From Dillenia suffruticosa (taxonomy: Eukaryota > Streptophyta > Magnoliopsida > Dilleniales > Dilleniaceae), in the NCBI GenBank assembly GCA_033439265.1, contig JAVTVX010000004.1, positions 18,985,701 to 19,049,700 of the forward strand: a DNA stretch of 64,000 nucleotides, given 5' to 3'. The notes below the pieces were generated by a model, which did not search any database, was not told the DNA's origin, and saw only the letters and a list, made by a program, of their open reading frames with translations. Position numbers and translations under genes: made by a program. Below are positions 49,445 through 60,936 of the stretch, in pieces; the first letter of the stretch is position 1, and the number at the start of each line of letters is the position of its first letter.

Positions 49445-51318
49445 TTTAATTTAAGGACGGATTTAGAATTCTGTGTAATGAATTTCGAATTCTGTCGTTA
49501 AATTTAGGGATGAATCCAAGAATTCATCGCTAAATTTTATATATAATAAAAATTAAATATAATATTAATATAATAAATAAATAAAAATTTATTTTAGAGA
49601 TGAAATGTTAAATTAAAATAAAATGTTAAATTAAAATATTATAAAATAATAATATGACTTGTTAATATAAATTAATAAAATAAAAAAACAAAAAAACAAA
49701 TTTAGATTTAATTATATATAAAAAATTTAGCGACGGATTAGGATTTGTCGTCGCTAAATTAATTTTTTAATTTAAATATTATATTTTATTTAATTATATA
49801 TAAAAAATTTAGCGACGGATTAGGATTTTCGTTGCTAAATTTAGCAACGGAAAAAAATTCGTCGCTTAATTAATTTTTAATTTAAATATAACATATTAAT
49901 AAAATAAAAAGAAAAATAAAAAAAATAAAATTTTAATTTAAAAATATTAAATTTAGCGATGGATTTTAAATCCGTCACTAAGTTAGCGATGGATATGAAA
50001 ATTTGTTGCTAAATTAGCGACGGATATAAATTTATCGCCAAATTGGTCGCTAAATTTGCGACGAATATAAATTCGTAGCTAAATCCGTCGCTAAAGTAGC
50101 GACGGATTCTTTATTCGTCACTAAGTTACCGATGGATTTCTTGATCCGTCGCTGTCTTATTGACGGATTTCTAAATCCATCGCAAAATCCGTTACTAATT
50201 TAATCTTTTTTTATATAAATTTATATTTTATATTTTGTTTTCTTCTTTTTTCTTTTATTTTATTATTTTATTATTCTTCTTAATTTTTATTTTATTTTTT
50301 TAATCTATAGAATAGTTTAAAAATCGATAGCCACCTAACCTAACCATCCGTGCCATCCATATCATTATCTCCATTCTCCGAAAACTAATGTTGATCTACT
50401 TGGCAAACGAGATGGATCGTCGGACATGGATGTCTCATCTATTATCTTCCTTATTGATAACAATGACAAATGAAAATGAACAACTGAACTTTCAAATACA
50501 ATTGAACTATATGAGAGAAGCGAACGGATATTAGGAAATGAAAAACATAAATGGTGAACTCCATAACCGCGACTTATTTAAAATTGTCTGTTACAGATTG
50601 ATTGAATTATTTATTGTTGTAAATTCTCAGTTTGGTGAAGATTATAATATTTATTATATATTTAATTCAATTTAGTTATTCAGAATTGGTTAAAAAGGGG
50701 GGACACGGTTGAAAGTATTTCCTAACAGAATATAAAAAAATTTAGTTACGAAATTAGCATTAAATTTTGAAATATAGATAATAAATTAACGACGAATTTA
50801 GTCACGAATACTTTTTTTGTGGCTAATTAGCGACGAATTTAGTCACGAATTTTAGAGTTCGTTGTTAAATTTAGAGACATTTGTTCGTGACTAATTAGCG
50901 ACGAATTTAACGACGAAAAATTTTTGTAGCTAATTAGCGATAGAATTTCCCACGAAATTTTTTCGTTGCTAAATTTAGCAACGAAAGTTGTCACGAATTT
51001 TTTTTGTTGCTAAATTTAGCTACGGATAACTGTATCCGTGGTAAAATTTAGTCACGAAATATTATTCGTCGTTAATTAGTGACGAAATTTGCAACGAAAA
51101 ATTTTTTGTCGTCAATTAGCGACGAATTTAGCCACGAAAACATTTTCGTCACTAATTAGTGACGAATTTAGCCATGAATGATGTGTCCATCGTTAATTTA
51201 GTCACGACTTCCTTGTCGTCACAAATTTTGTGACAAATTAGCGATGAAAAAGTTTTCGTCACAAAATAGTGACGAATTTTTTTAGTCGTAAAAATCCGTG
51301 ACTAAAAGCGTGTTTTTT
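49445..51318. repeat. Subterminal repeats, right end of CACTA-2
   Basis: Dense array, in both orientations, of ttagcgacggat / gtcgctaaattt and variants such as tagcgacgaatttagtcacg, becoming denser towards the terminus at 51326. It contains an AT-rich gap at about 50200-50740 without copies. It is the same motif family as 15095-15850. Confidence 0.85.
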
Positions 51319-51329
51319 TTGTAGTGAAA

Positions 51330-53760
51330 GTTTACCTCCATTTGGGTGCACTAATACCTCAAATTAAAAGAAAACTAGTACCTAAAGGAGTCCAACAAAA
51401 TAAACTTCTACGAATCCGGCACTAGGCAACCACATGTCTTAACTAGACGTTCTCTGTAAAAATAGAATGAGGGGTGAGTGTAAACAATACTCAGTGAGTG
51501 ATATGCATCTTGTATATAAATAAGATTTGTATGGTAGATATATCAAATATATATTTCAAACTATTGTGTCATTCTCAAATTCATTTATTAAAAATAAATT
51601 TCCAATTATCATGATTCAATAATATATGTATCCAACCAATTCACATTTTCAAACCTCCAAGGGTGGAACCACCAAGGGTTTCCTTTCTTGACATTGGAGG
51701 TGATGTTTCTTTGGTTGCATAACCAATTGTCCCACGCCCTTAAGCGTAATATTTGGTCATGAATGTAGTGTGCATGCTTAGCTACGATGATCTACTAACG
51801 CCATCACACCACCCGATGTTTGCACTGTGGAGGGAAAATGACTAGTCATTTTTTGGTGATCAGACTCTTCCCTTCAAGCCAATGATATGCACTATTCCAC
51901 AAGATTTTAAAATCTATTTCATGTTCCATCAGTTTAACAATTGCTTAATAATAGTCAACATTACAAAGTATTCAACATTAATAAATTAACATGGCACATT
52001 TATTCATTCAAACATATAGGATGTAAAGAATTAAAATTTCAATTTTTTGGATATTCTATACACACTGAAGTACATAAATTCATGTTTCGAAAATCATTTA
52101 GAAAATTCAATAAAAAACATTTTCCTTATTTAAGTGCAAGCAAGCAACCATTCACCTCTTGGGAGGATAATCACTCCTAATCCATAATCCAACCTAAGGT
52201 AAATCTCTCTTAAATCTTCAATTATCTCAACCTAAGATAATAAACACAATTTTATCACTTAAATCTAACTCAATACTATAGTTAGTCAAATTTCTTTCCC
52301 AATTGTTTCATAACCTAATTTTTCTACACAACCATGTCTTAGACAAATAGTCCTATCTTCACCCACAAAGTTTGGATTGAGGTGATTCCAATTGCTACTA
52401 TAGGGCTATAACTTTTATGTTTTTTTACTAGACTCAATTCCATTCACACAAAAATATCCAAGTTAATGAATTTACAACCTGAAATTCTAATTATAGTATG
52501 AGCAGTCTTGGGAAAATTGGCAAAACTTTTTCTGTACATATCCAATATATGTAATTCAAGTTTCAAATTAAAGACAAGACATTGATTTACAATTTTTATA
52601 TTCAGATTCTAGCCTGAATTTGTCTAGAAAATAGCTTAAAATCACAACAAACCCTATGGTCAGAAACAGGACAAAAAATAGAGAATTTCTGCAGAATTGG
52701 TCTTTTTGAGAAATGAACTAAAATTCCAATTCTCAATGCAATATTTACTACAATACGTCATTTTAAAAGCCTAGAAATCTAGTTTCAATAGGAACAAACC
52801 CTATTCCGTTTACTATTGTGCAGAGAAAAATATGGTCAAAGTCCCCAAGGGGACAGTCTAACGGTTACAACCCTCATCCCCTAACTTGGTGATCTCAGGT
52901 TTGAATCTCTGGGTAACCAAAAAACAAAGAGAAAAATATGGTAAAAAATAAAACAAGCTCAAGTTGTCCAATTTATAACATTCATGCCTTTCATTCCATT
53001 CACATCCTAAATTCAAATGCTTGCATAAATAACATAAATTTAAGTTGAAGGTGATGATTTACCTCAAATAAGGTTGCCAATGTCGTTCCCAAAATCTAGT
53101 CACAACAAACACTAATTCTTCTCTCTCTACAAAAATTTTCAAAAATTGTATAAATCATCAGTACAAACACAAATAACTCAAATATATGATGGAAATGGGT
53201 CATTATCTTGATTTGAGACACCAATCTCGTCCAAGACCCAATTTCCCAAAACTCTAAATTTTCTCTCTAAAATTTTTTAGATTTCTCACTAGGGCTTTGT
53301 TCTAGGGTTGCTGTTTGGGTATTTGGAAGATACAACAATTGATTTTGAGTATGGTTAAGGTAAGTTCTAGGGAGGGAGAGAAAGAGTGCCGAGAGGGAGA
53401 GAGTGAAAGGGGAAAATGGTGTTTAGGGTAAGAAAGGAGGAAGTGGGGGGAGAATAAGTGAGGGAGTTTGACTTTTCTCCCCTTTTTATTTTATTTTATT
53501 TTCTTCTCTCTCTCTTTATCTAGGTTTTACAAGCCCGTTCGTTTATGCACTTTCAAATTCATTCAATTTTCCTAGCATGAGATTATTTATAAACGTTTTC
53601 AAGATAAGGGATTAATGTGAGAAATCAAGCATAGCTAGGGATTAAACATGTAAATTTGGCCTCACCTTGAAGATTTGCAGAATTTTTGTTCTGATTCAAA
53701 CTCAATTCTCCAAATGTACCAAAGTTTATAAATCCAATGACTATAGAATATTGTGAGACA
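51330..53760 (-). mobile_element. Tekay-like LTR, 5' part (split by CACTA-2)
   Basis: Continuation of the LTR whose 3' part is 14646-15088. On the minus strand it contains tcactcactgagtattgttt (about 51490-51510), alignable with ctcactcactgagtatcttc in the complete element's LTRs at 36047 and 43207, and a CT-rich stretch near 53490-53515 at the LTR start side. A candidate LTR start TGTCTCACAATATTC lies at 53760. The two parts sum to about 2.9 kb, close to the 3.0-kb LTRs of the complete element, but the sequence is clearly a different subfamily. The outer boundary is approximate. Confidence 0.6.
52837..52927 (+). mobile_element. tRNA-like retroposon (SINE-type), 91 bp
   Basis: A short segment starts caaagtccccaaggggacag and carries an A-box-like gtctaacggtta. 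About 40 bp further lies a B-box-like ggtttgaatctc (close to GGTTCGAATCC), and it ends in an A-rich tail ccaaaaaacaa. It is flanked by the perfect 15-bp direct repeat agagaaaaatatggt at 52822-52836 and 52928-52942. The long target duplication, the pol III promoter boxes at tRNA-like spacing and the A-rich tail together indicate retroposition by a LINE machinery into the older Tekay-like LTR. It is shorter than most plant SINEs, so it may be a 5' tRNA-related half or a tRNA-derived retropseudogene. Confidence 0.7.
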
Positions 53761-53937
53761 TTATTTGTTGTTAAGTTTAAACAACATGGTACTACTCTCA
53801 GGACTTCACGGGTTATTTCTAAATGGTCATTTCTAAAGAAAACTTGGGCGGTTCTCTACAATCATTGGTTATTTTATGTTCTTCGCAAGGACTTCACGGG
53901 TTAGATGAACATACACGTTGACATTTTTAATTGATAT

Positions 53938-54318
53938 TGAAAGCATTCTCTTATGCATTTACAGCGAAATAAATGTTGAGTGTCCCAAGATCTAGGGTCG
54001 GATCACTAACCTTTCGATGTACGGGTCCGAAGAATGTCACCAATGGATCAATCTTCTTTCTCTTTCACAATCCAAGAGTCCTTTTGATAGAATGGAATTA
54101 GGAAGTGTGTAGATCTTCTTCCTTACTTTTTCATTTTTTTTCTCTACCCTCTTAGTGCACCATGGATGGAATAATGGGGATGGTTATTGGGAGTTGGAGT
54201 TGGTTTTTTCCATAAAAAACCACTCCCTCCCTTCCCTCCTTTGGAAATTCAAAATAGGGAAATGGGTTTGGGTCAAACCCACATGGGCGACCCGACCCGG
54301 ATTTTCCCATAACTTACA
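53938..54318 (-). repeat. 3' LTR of the copia element
   Basis: 381 bp. Differs from the 5' LTR at about 53974 (t against c) and 54094 (g against a) by my reading. It is preceded on the minus strand by a purine-rich gagtgggaga (54319-54328) that fits the polypurine tract. Confidence 0.93.
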
Positions 54319-55401
54319 TCTCCCACTCGCACATGAGGGTTAGACCTACATTTTACTCAATCACTTCCATATACCATCGATTTCATACAGACAAATAGAT
54401 CGTGTGACCAGCGAGTACATCAAGAGCTCATAACTACACACCGTTTAAGGATATATAGCAGCTCAAGATCTAATATTATGAGGACATCAAGTCTCGCTAT
54501 ACCCCAGACCTCTTTTTACTATATATATATAGAGTCACTGTACCTCTTATCCCTCTATTAATAAACGAGAGCATACTTGACTCATTTCAACTATGCATTC
54601 ACAATTATGTTTCAGAACATCAAGTTAAAAACATAACTGGCCAGTCTGTGAATACAAAAATTATGTACAAACTTTAAGACAGTCTTCCTTTCGCACTACT
54701 ATCTTTCCACTTCATTTTAGCTGCTTTCCTAGTCATGCACCGCAAAACCGAATTACACATGATTTATTGGTTACATGCTAAAGTAGCAACACTAAAATAA
54801 ACTTTCAAGAAACAGGCGAAAGTCTTAAGGGTATTAAATGAGGTTAATTACAAACCTCTGGGTCTCACACAATGAGATAGAGGGATTTATCAACTCATTT
54901 CCCATAGGGTCACTGAAAGCACACGTGGTATGAACACGTGCTACGATACCTTTTCTATTTATTTAGAAGCGTATGTCTATTTCAGAATTTATAATACATC
55001 GTACAGGTTTTAGTCCAAGTATATCACGATACTGACTTGATTCTCTCTTCTTATAAATCCTCCAAAAAAAAACTTTTCCAAGAGAGAACCACACCTGGCT
55101 TCTAAACAAGTGTAATGGATTGTGGGAAATCCATTTCGATTATCCAATAAGTAAATATCAATGATAATCTCATCTTAGTTCTATATTAAGGTGGCTAATT
55201 TATGTTAATTATCCAAAATTAACATTGCGTCATCTCTATATATCACATAGATATTAGAGGCGATTGCTCGTGTGAGAGAGTCAATCTTCCAAACTTGTCC
55301 GACATACTTTTTAATCAAGACATAAGAACTCACAAATGCAAAGAAATTCAAATGTCATATAATAATGAGCATTACATCATGTTTATTGCTTATACATACA
55401 A
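54319..55401 (-). other. Untranslated region between pol and the 3' LTR (copia)
   Basis: About 1.1 kb with the polypurine tract at its LTR end. No further ORF is recognised on the element's strand. Confidence 0.7.
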
Positions 55402-58400
55402 TTACAATCTACGCAATCCTAGAGATTTTACATGTTTCAGAAATACATCTCTAGGTATCGGTTTCGTAAATGGATCAGCCACCATTAAATGCGTAGATAA
55501 ATACTTCAATGTCACCTCTCCTTTTTCAACAATGTCTCGAATAAAGTTGAATTTCGTATCAATGTGTTTGGTTTTCCCATGATATTTGGGATCTCTCGTA
55601 TAAGCGATTGCTGCTTGACTATCACAATAAATTGTCACAGCTCCCACTGTGTCGCTTACAATCCCTAAATGTTGAAAAAAACGTTTCAACCAAACACACT
55701 CCTGAACTGCTGAAGCACAAGCTACAAACTCTGCTTCCATCGTCGACAGTGATACACATGTTTGTTTCTTACTTCTCCAAGAGATTGCGCCTTTATTTAG
55801 CAAGAAAACATAACCTGAGGTGGACTTACGTTCATCTAAGTCACCACCCCAATCAGCATCTGTGTATCCGCTCAATAACAAGTCATTTCCTTGATAACAA
55901 AGGGAATAATTCGCAGTTCCTTTCAGGTATCTTAGAATCCTCTTCACAGCTGTCCAGTGAGCTTTACCTGGATTGGATTGATACCTGCTGACCAAACCCA
56001 CGACATAGCAGATGTCAGGGCGAGTACACATCATAGCGTACATCAGACTCCCAACAGTGCTGGAATACGGTACTTTTGACATCTCATGTTTTTCTTCAGC
56101 GGTCTTTGGGCACATTGCTAAACTTAAACTTTTGCCTTTAGCCACAGGAGTATCAATAGGTTTACAGCTATCCATCCTAAATCGTTCCAAAATCTTTTTA
56201 ATATAAGATTCTTGAGATAAAGCTAACAATCTCTTAGAACGATCTCTGTGGATCTTAACACCCAGTATGTACTCTGCTTCACCCATGTCCTTCATTTCAA
56301 AATTTGATGATAACCAACTTTTGATATTCAGGACATACTCCATATCATTTCCGGCTAACAATATGTCATCGACATACAGACTTAGAATTACAAATTTATT
56401 ATTGGACTTTTTCACATAAACACAATGGTCTTCGTCTATCATTACGAAGTCGTAAGAGATTACGGATCTATGAAATCTCAAATACCATTGTCTTGAAGAC
56501 TGTTTAAGGCCATAAATTGATCTATTCAATTTACAAACTTTATTTTCTTGACCTTTAACAATGAAACCTACTGGTTGTTCCATGTAGATTTCTTCTTTAA
56601 GTTCTCCGTTGAGAAACGCAGTCTTCACATCCATTTGATGTAATTCTAAATCTAAATTGGATACAATAGCTAATAATAAGCGAATAGAGGCAAATCTCAC
56701 TACTGGTGAAAATGTTTCTTTATAATCAATACCCTCTTGTTGGGTATAACCTTTTGCCACCAATCGAGCTTTGTACCTCTCAATTGTTCCATCAGCTTTA
56801 CGTTTAACTTTAAGAACCCATTTGTTCCCAATAGGTTTGCGCCCAGGTGGAAGATCAACCAGTTCCCAAACATAGTTGGAATCCATCGACTCTATTTCTT
56901 CCTCCATTGCTTTTATCCACTCATCCTTGGCAGGACAAGATAAAGCCTCGTTCACATTTTTCGGCTCATCCTCGTCCTGTGGAGAAATGATGAAGGTGTG
57001 CCCTTCAATTTCGTAATGACGTTTGGGCACAGCTTTCCTAGTACTTTTCCGAATTGATGATTCGGTTGGATCGTTAGAATTTGAATCCCTCCCACTGGGA
57101 TCATCTGGGGATTCAACTTCTCGTAATTCCCTTGATCCATCCTGCACGGAACCATCATTTGAATTATTTAATTCAAACAAAGGTTCTCCTTTTGTTGTAT
57201 CACCTTTACTAGGAAAATCATTTTCCAAGAACGTTACATTTCGTGATTCAATTTCGGTTACAGTACCATCTTCTCTTTCACCGATGAACACATAACCTTT
57301 TGACTGATGAGAATATCTAATAAAGATACATTTCTTCCCCCGGGGACCAAGCTTTCCAAATTTATTAGAAGGATCATGAACATATGCTGCCGATCCCCAA
57401 GGTCTAAGATCAGTCAGACTTGGTGTCCTACCAGTCCATAGTTCGTACGGTGTTGTGGGTACTGTTTTTGAAGGCACTCTATTTAAAATATAGGTCGCAA
57501 TTAATAATGCATCTCCCCAAAAGGAAATTGGCAAGTTAGCCTGCGCCATCATAGATCTCGTCATTTCTAACAACGTCCTATTCCTCCTCTCAGCAACACC
57601 ATTTTGTTGAGGCGTATGGGGAATAGTCAATTGTCTAATTATTCCTTTTTCATTACACAGATCATTGAACTGATCTGATAGATATTCACGCCCTCGATCT
57701 GTTCTTAAGGCTTTAATCGTTCTATCCATTTGATTCTCTACTTCATTCATATAACGTCGAAAACACTCAAGTGCTTCAGACTTGTGAGTAATCAAATAGA
57801 CATGACCAAAACGCGTGAAATCATCAATAAAAGTAATGAAATATGACGCTCCATGCCTAGCCTTCACATTCATTGGAGCACAAATGTCAGAGTGAACCAA
57901 TTGTAATGGAAGTTCAGCCCTCACGGCTTTTCCAAAAGGTTTTCGAGTCATCTTCCCGGCAAGACAATATTCACAATTCGGTAAATCAACTTTAGTAAGC
58001 GAACCCAATAGTCCTGCTTTCAGAAGTCGATTCATCCTGTCCTGCCCTATGTGACCAAGTCTAGCATGCCATACTTTATCATCTATATTAGCATTACTAG
58101 AAGAGCAAACATTTAACGAAATATAACGATCAGTATAACAGTTAAACATTTGTCTGTCACAATCTAAAGTAAGAAATTCATTTAACAGATGTCCAGTACC
58201 ATAAAACACACCACCATTATAAATACAAACCCTATCACGAGTAAAGTTCAAGTCATAGCCAAGTTTAAGAAGAACAATAAAAGAGACTAAATTTCGTCGA
58301 ATTTCTGGTGCAAAGAGAACATCATGTAAGATTAGAGTTTGGCCACTTCGTAACTCCAGTTTACAAGTGCCAATTCCTTTGACTTCTACTCTTGTATTGT

Positions 58401-59475
58401 TTCCTACGTATATCCATCTTGCACCAGGAGGAACTCGACGAAAGTCCACGAACGCTTCTCGATCTCTTGTCACATGGTCTGTTGCTCCTGAGTCTATAAT
58501 CCACACAGGATATGATTCAGAAAGTAAAACAGTGCTAGAGACATATATAACACTTAGAGAAGCGTTACAAGGTGCTACCTTTTTTGGCTCGGGACATTCT
58601 CGAGCGAAATGACCAAGAGCTTTACAATTGTAGCACTTCAGTTTTCTCTTATCCTTCTTTTTTCAAAACCGCTTGCGCTTGTTCTTGCGGTTGGAATTGC
58701 TCTTCTTAAACCCTTCCGCAATGTCCTTCCCTTTCTTGCCTTTGTTCTTGTTCCCTTTCCGTTTAAAGCCCGTAACTTTCTGGGAACTTGACTCAGCTAC
58801 AAAGGCATTAGAAATCGATTTTGCAGCACTAAGCCGCTCATCTTCGAGTTCTACGTGGCGAGCAGCATCAGCGAAAGTCTTAATACTATCATTGTGAGTC
58901 AGATTGACCTTCAAGTGCTCCCACTGGTCTGGAAGGGATCGGATTAAAGCTTGAACCTGTTGCTCATCAGATAAAACATGACCTGCTGACTTCAATTCCC
59001 TTATCATGTTTGACATGGTTCTGAGGTATAGTTTGATATTGTGATCGGACTTCTTTTTGTACGTGTCAAACTTGATAGTCAACTGTCTCAGACGGGTCAC
59101 ACTTGTACCTCCATACTTCTCTCTGAGGTACACCCATATGTCATGAGCAGTAGGGAATTGCTCACATTCATGTATGAGATCATCAACTACAGAACTAACC
59201 AGAATGCCACGTGCAGTGGAATTTTTCTTCTTCCACGCCTGGTAAGCTTCTTGATCTCTTCTTTGTTGAGCAGTGTTTCCAATTCCAGGGTCTTGCATGA
59301 TATGGTTGATACCCTCCAAGGCATCCTGCTCTTCCAGCACATACCATATCTTGTGGCGCCAAATGTCACAATTGTCGCCATTAAACTTATCACCTTTATT
59401 CAAATCTGCTATTATTGATTTTGATGCCATGGTCTGGGTTTTCAAAGAGAGACTATTATAAGTATTCATGCTCAT
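55402..59475 (-). pseudogene. Copia gag-pol polyprotein, one in-frame stop
   Basis: A single frame of 1,358 codons is interrupted only by TGA at 58660-58662, just before the gag zinc knuckle (CYNCKALGHFAREC, CX2CX4HX4C). The gag part could begin at 59475, but MASKSIIADLNKG at 59427 fits the usual copia gag start better. After the knuckle, the protease has WIIDSGATDHVTRD (near 58500). The pre-integrase zinc region has WHARLGHIG..CEYC. The integrase core has the catalytic HSD, TDRGREY and NGVAERRN residues. The reverse transcriptase has KARLVAKGYTQQEGIDY and SLYVDDILLAGND. The RNase H has YTDADWGGD, STMEAEF and a TKHIDTKFNFIRD region. It ends with SLGLRRL. All catalytic motifs I can check are present. 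The protein would make virus-like particles, cDNA and integration complexes if the stop were read through; as it stands only gag lacking its zinc knuckle is made from an unspliced message. Confidence 0.93.
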
Positions 59476-59847
59476 TCATTCATATAATTTTGTACATGAA
59501 ATCTAATAAATTTATCATAAACGAACATAAGGTGTAAACTCGAAAGATCACTAAGTTCCCAATCATCATCCATCATCCAAATGTTTGATTATCATAAATT
59601 TGATTTCAAAGTAACAAAATTCTTTTAGTTTTAGGTGAGAATTACTTAAATTCTTCCAACCTAAAAACTCCCACAAAAAAAAAAAAATCATGTGAATTTA
59701 GAACATATCTCTTCACATGCTCGCATAAATATACAAAGTATGCACATTGTTGATACAAAAAATTACATCATATGTTCATGGCATTGTTCTCATTACAGTA
59801 GATAACTATGCACAAAGAAAGAAAGAAAAAAAAATATATATATATAA

Positions 59848-60342
59848 TCAAATTTCTTTTTTCTTGTCTTTCTTATCTTCCATATACATGCGAGTGACCA
59901 TATTGACCATCCCAACTGAAAGTCTATCTCTCGGAGTAAATCTCCTAACAGCTTGGGGTGTAGAGCCATTGATCTTTAGAGATAACGCCCTTTTCATTTT
60001 AGTCTCTATCTCCTTAACTCTCCACATTTTAAGCAATTTTAGTCTGAAATCTTTAAGGTAGAGACGCTTATTGTCCTCTAATATTTTGTCAGCCATTCCA
60101 ACCAAATGATCAGAGAGAGAGTTTCTTATAATTTTAATCTCGGCTTCGTCGCCTCCAAACCAGTGACCCAAACGTCGAAGTTCATAACGTTTTCGACTCA
60201 TAACCCACAAATGTTGCGGCAAAGTATGCGTTGCTTTCATCTTATAATGCAACATCATATATAGCTTTGCCAAACGTTCTGGGGTCCTCTCATCTCGGCA
60301 TCTCCCCCGGAGAGGTGCAAGGGTACGTCTGATTCTCACCAT
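59848..60342 (-). CDS. Extra ORF in the copia leader, 164 aa, unknown function
   Basis: I do not recognise this protein. The ORF lies on the coding strand of the copia element, between the primer-binding site and gag, and ends about 370 bp before gag. It starts MVRIRRTLAPLRGRCRDERT and ends with the Lys-rich MEDKKDKKKEI. It is rich in Arg, Lys, Leu and Met, has no hydrophobic segment or signal peptide, no Cys/His cluster, and looks largely helical (RLAKLYMMLHYKMK, LKDFRLKLLKMWRVKEIETK). Its length without a stop in AT-rich sequence is unlikely by chance. Possible roles for a small basic protein in a retroelement leader include nucleic-acid binding, but this is a guess. It could also be a captured host exon or a chance ORF; conservation among family members would decide. 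Confidence 0.5.
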   Translation of the reverse strand: MVRIRRTLAPLRGRCRDERTPERLAKLYMMLHYKMKATHTLPQHLWVMSRKRYELRRLGHWFGGDEAEIKIIRNSLSDHLVGMADKILEDNKRLYLKDFRLKLLKMWRVKEIETKMKRALSLKINGSTPQAVRRFTPRDRLSVGMVNMVTRMYMEDKKDKKKEI

Positions 60343-60684
60343 ATCCCTAAAATGGGGTAAATATTAGATTGGACACGAAGCCAACCAAATTTTTTTTTTT
60401 TTTTTTTTTAAAACACCATCCACAATTTATATTTAAATTAATGAGTACAAATCAAATATGTGTTTTAATTCAGGTAGGCATAATCTAGAATATATATATA
60501 TATATATATATAATTTTTTTTTTAAACATGTGAGAAATTTTCATAATTTTGTCTCACTTGTTAATTGATTTTTCTATAATTTTCAAATAGAATTTATAAC
60601 TTAATGAATTTTCGGTCATAAAAAAAATAATTTAAAAATACAGAAAAAACAATCAAAAAATAATAAAAATAAATAAAAAAAACG

Positions 60685-60800
60685 GGGGCCTGAGAGGGTG
60701 CTTCACGCGCCCTCACGCGCCGCTTGGTTGCGGCGGCGCGTGGGTGACTTGCCCACGCGCCCAGGCGGCGCGTGAAGCCCACGCGCCGCCTTCCCGGCGG
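60685..60800. repeat. GC-rich inverted-repeat block in the copia leader
   Basis: Alternating cacgcgcc and ggcgcgtg copies (for example ctcacgcgccgcttgg, ggcggcgcgtgggtg, gcccacgcgcccaggcgg, cccacgcgccgccttcc) that can pair with one another. In RNA this would form stable stem structures about 350-450 nt before the extra ORF. Such cacgcg motifs are also CGCG-box-like sequences at the DNA level. The role is unknown. Confidence 0.7.
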
Positions 60801-60936
60801 AATCCGGCCACCGGATTTTGCCTACCCCCCCATTTTTGGGGTCTCTGAATCTAATGGTGCTTTCAGTTTTCTGATCTAAGGTCTGGATCATGACGTTTGG
60901 GTTTCATAACCCACGGCCCGAGAGTGGGATTTATGC

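Larger units (their letters stand above)
15089..51326 (-). mobile_element. CACTA-2: giant composite CACTA transposon (about 36 kb)
   Basis: The left terminus at 15089 reads CACTACAAAAAAGAAACCC. The right terminus ends TTTTTTTTGTAGTG at 51326, whose reverse complement is CACTACAAAAAAAACACGC. The inverted repeats remain alignable for about 35 bp (TTTTAG, then A-C/T-GGATTT). Flanking triplets 15086-15088 and 51327-51329 are both AAA. Both subterminal regions carry the same repeat, ttagcgacgga / tccgtcgctaa. The DNA outside both ends belongs to one interrupted LTR. Inside are minus-strand TNP2-like and TnpA-like genes, both broken, so I give the element's strand as minus. A complete gypsy element (33562-43801) is nested within. 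Without it the element is still about 26 kb, larger than typical autonomous CACTAs (roughly 10-20 kb), because of extra gene fragments and GC-rich islands. An alternative is that two related CACTAs contributed one end each. Confidence 0.7.

Noticed and set aside
52837-52927. A functional tRNA gene
   Set aside because: A- and B-box-like motifs are present but no consistent cloverleaf can be drawn, and the 15-bp target duplication with A-rich tail fits a retroposon.
55295-59461. Plus-strand ORFs of 60-127 codons across the copia element
   Set aside because: Shadows of the minus-strand gag-pol.
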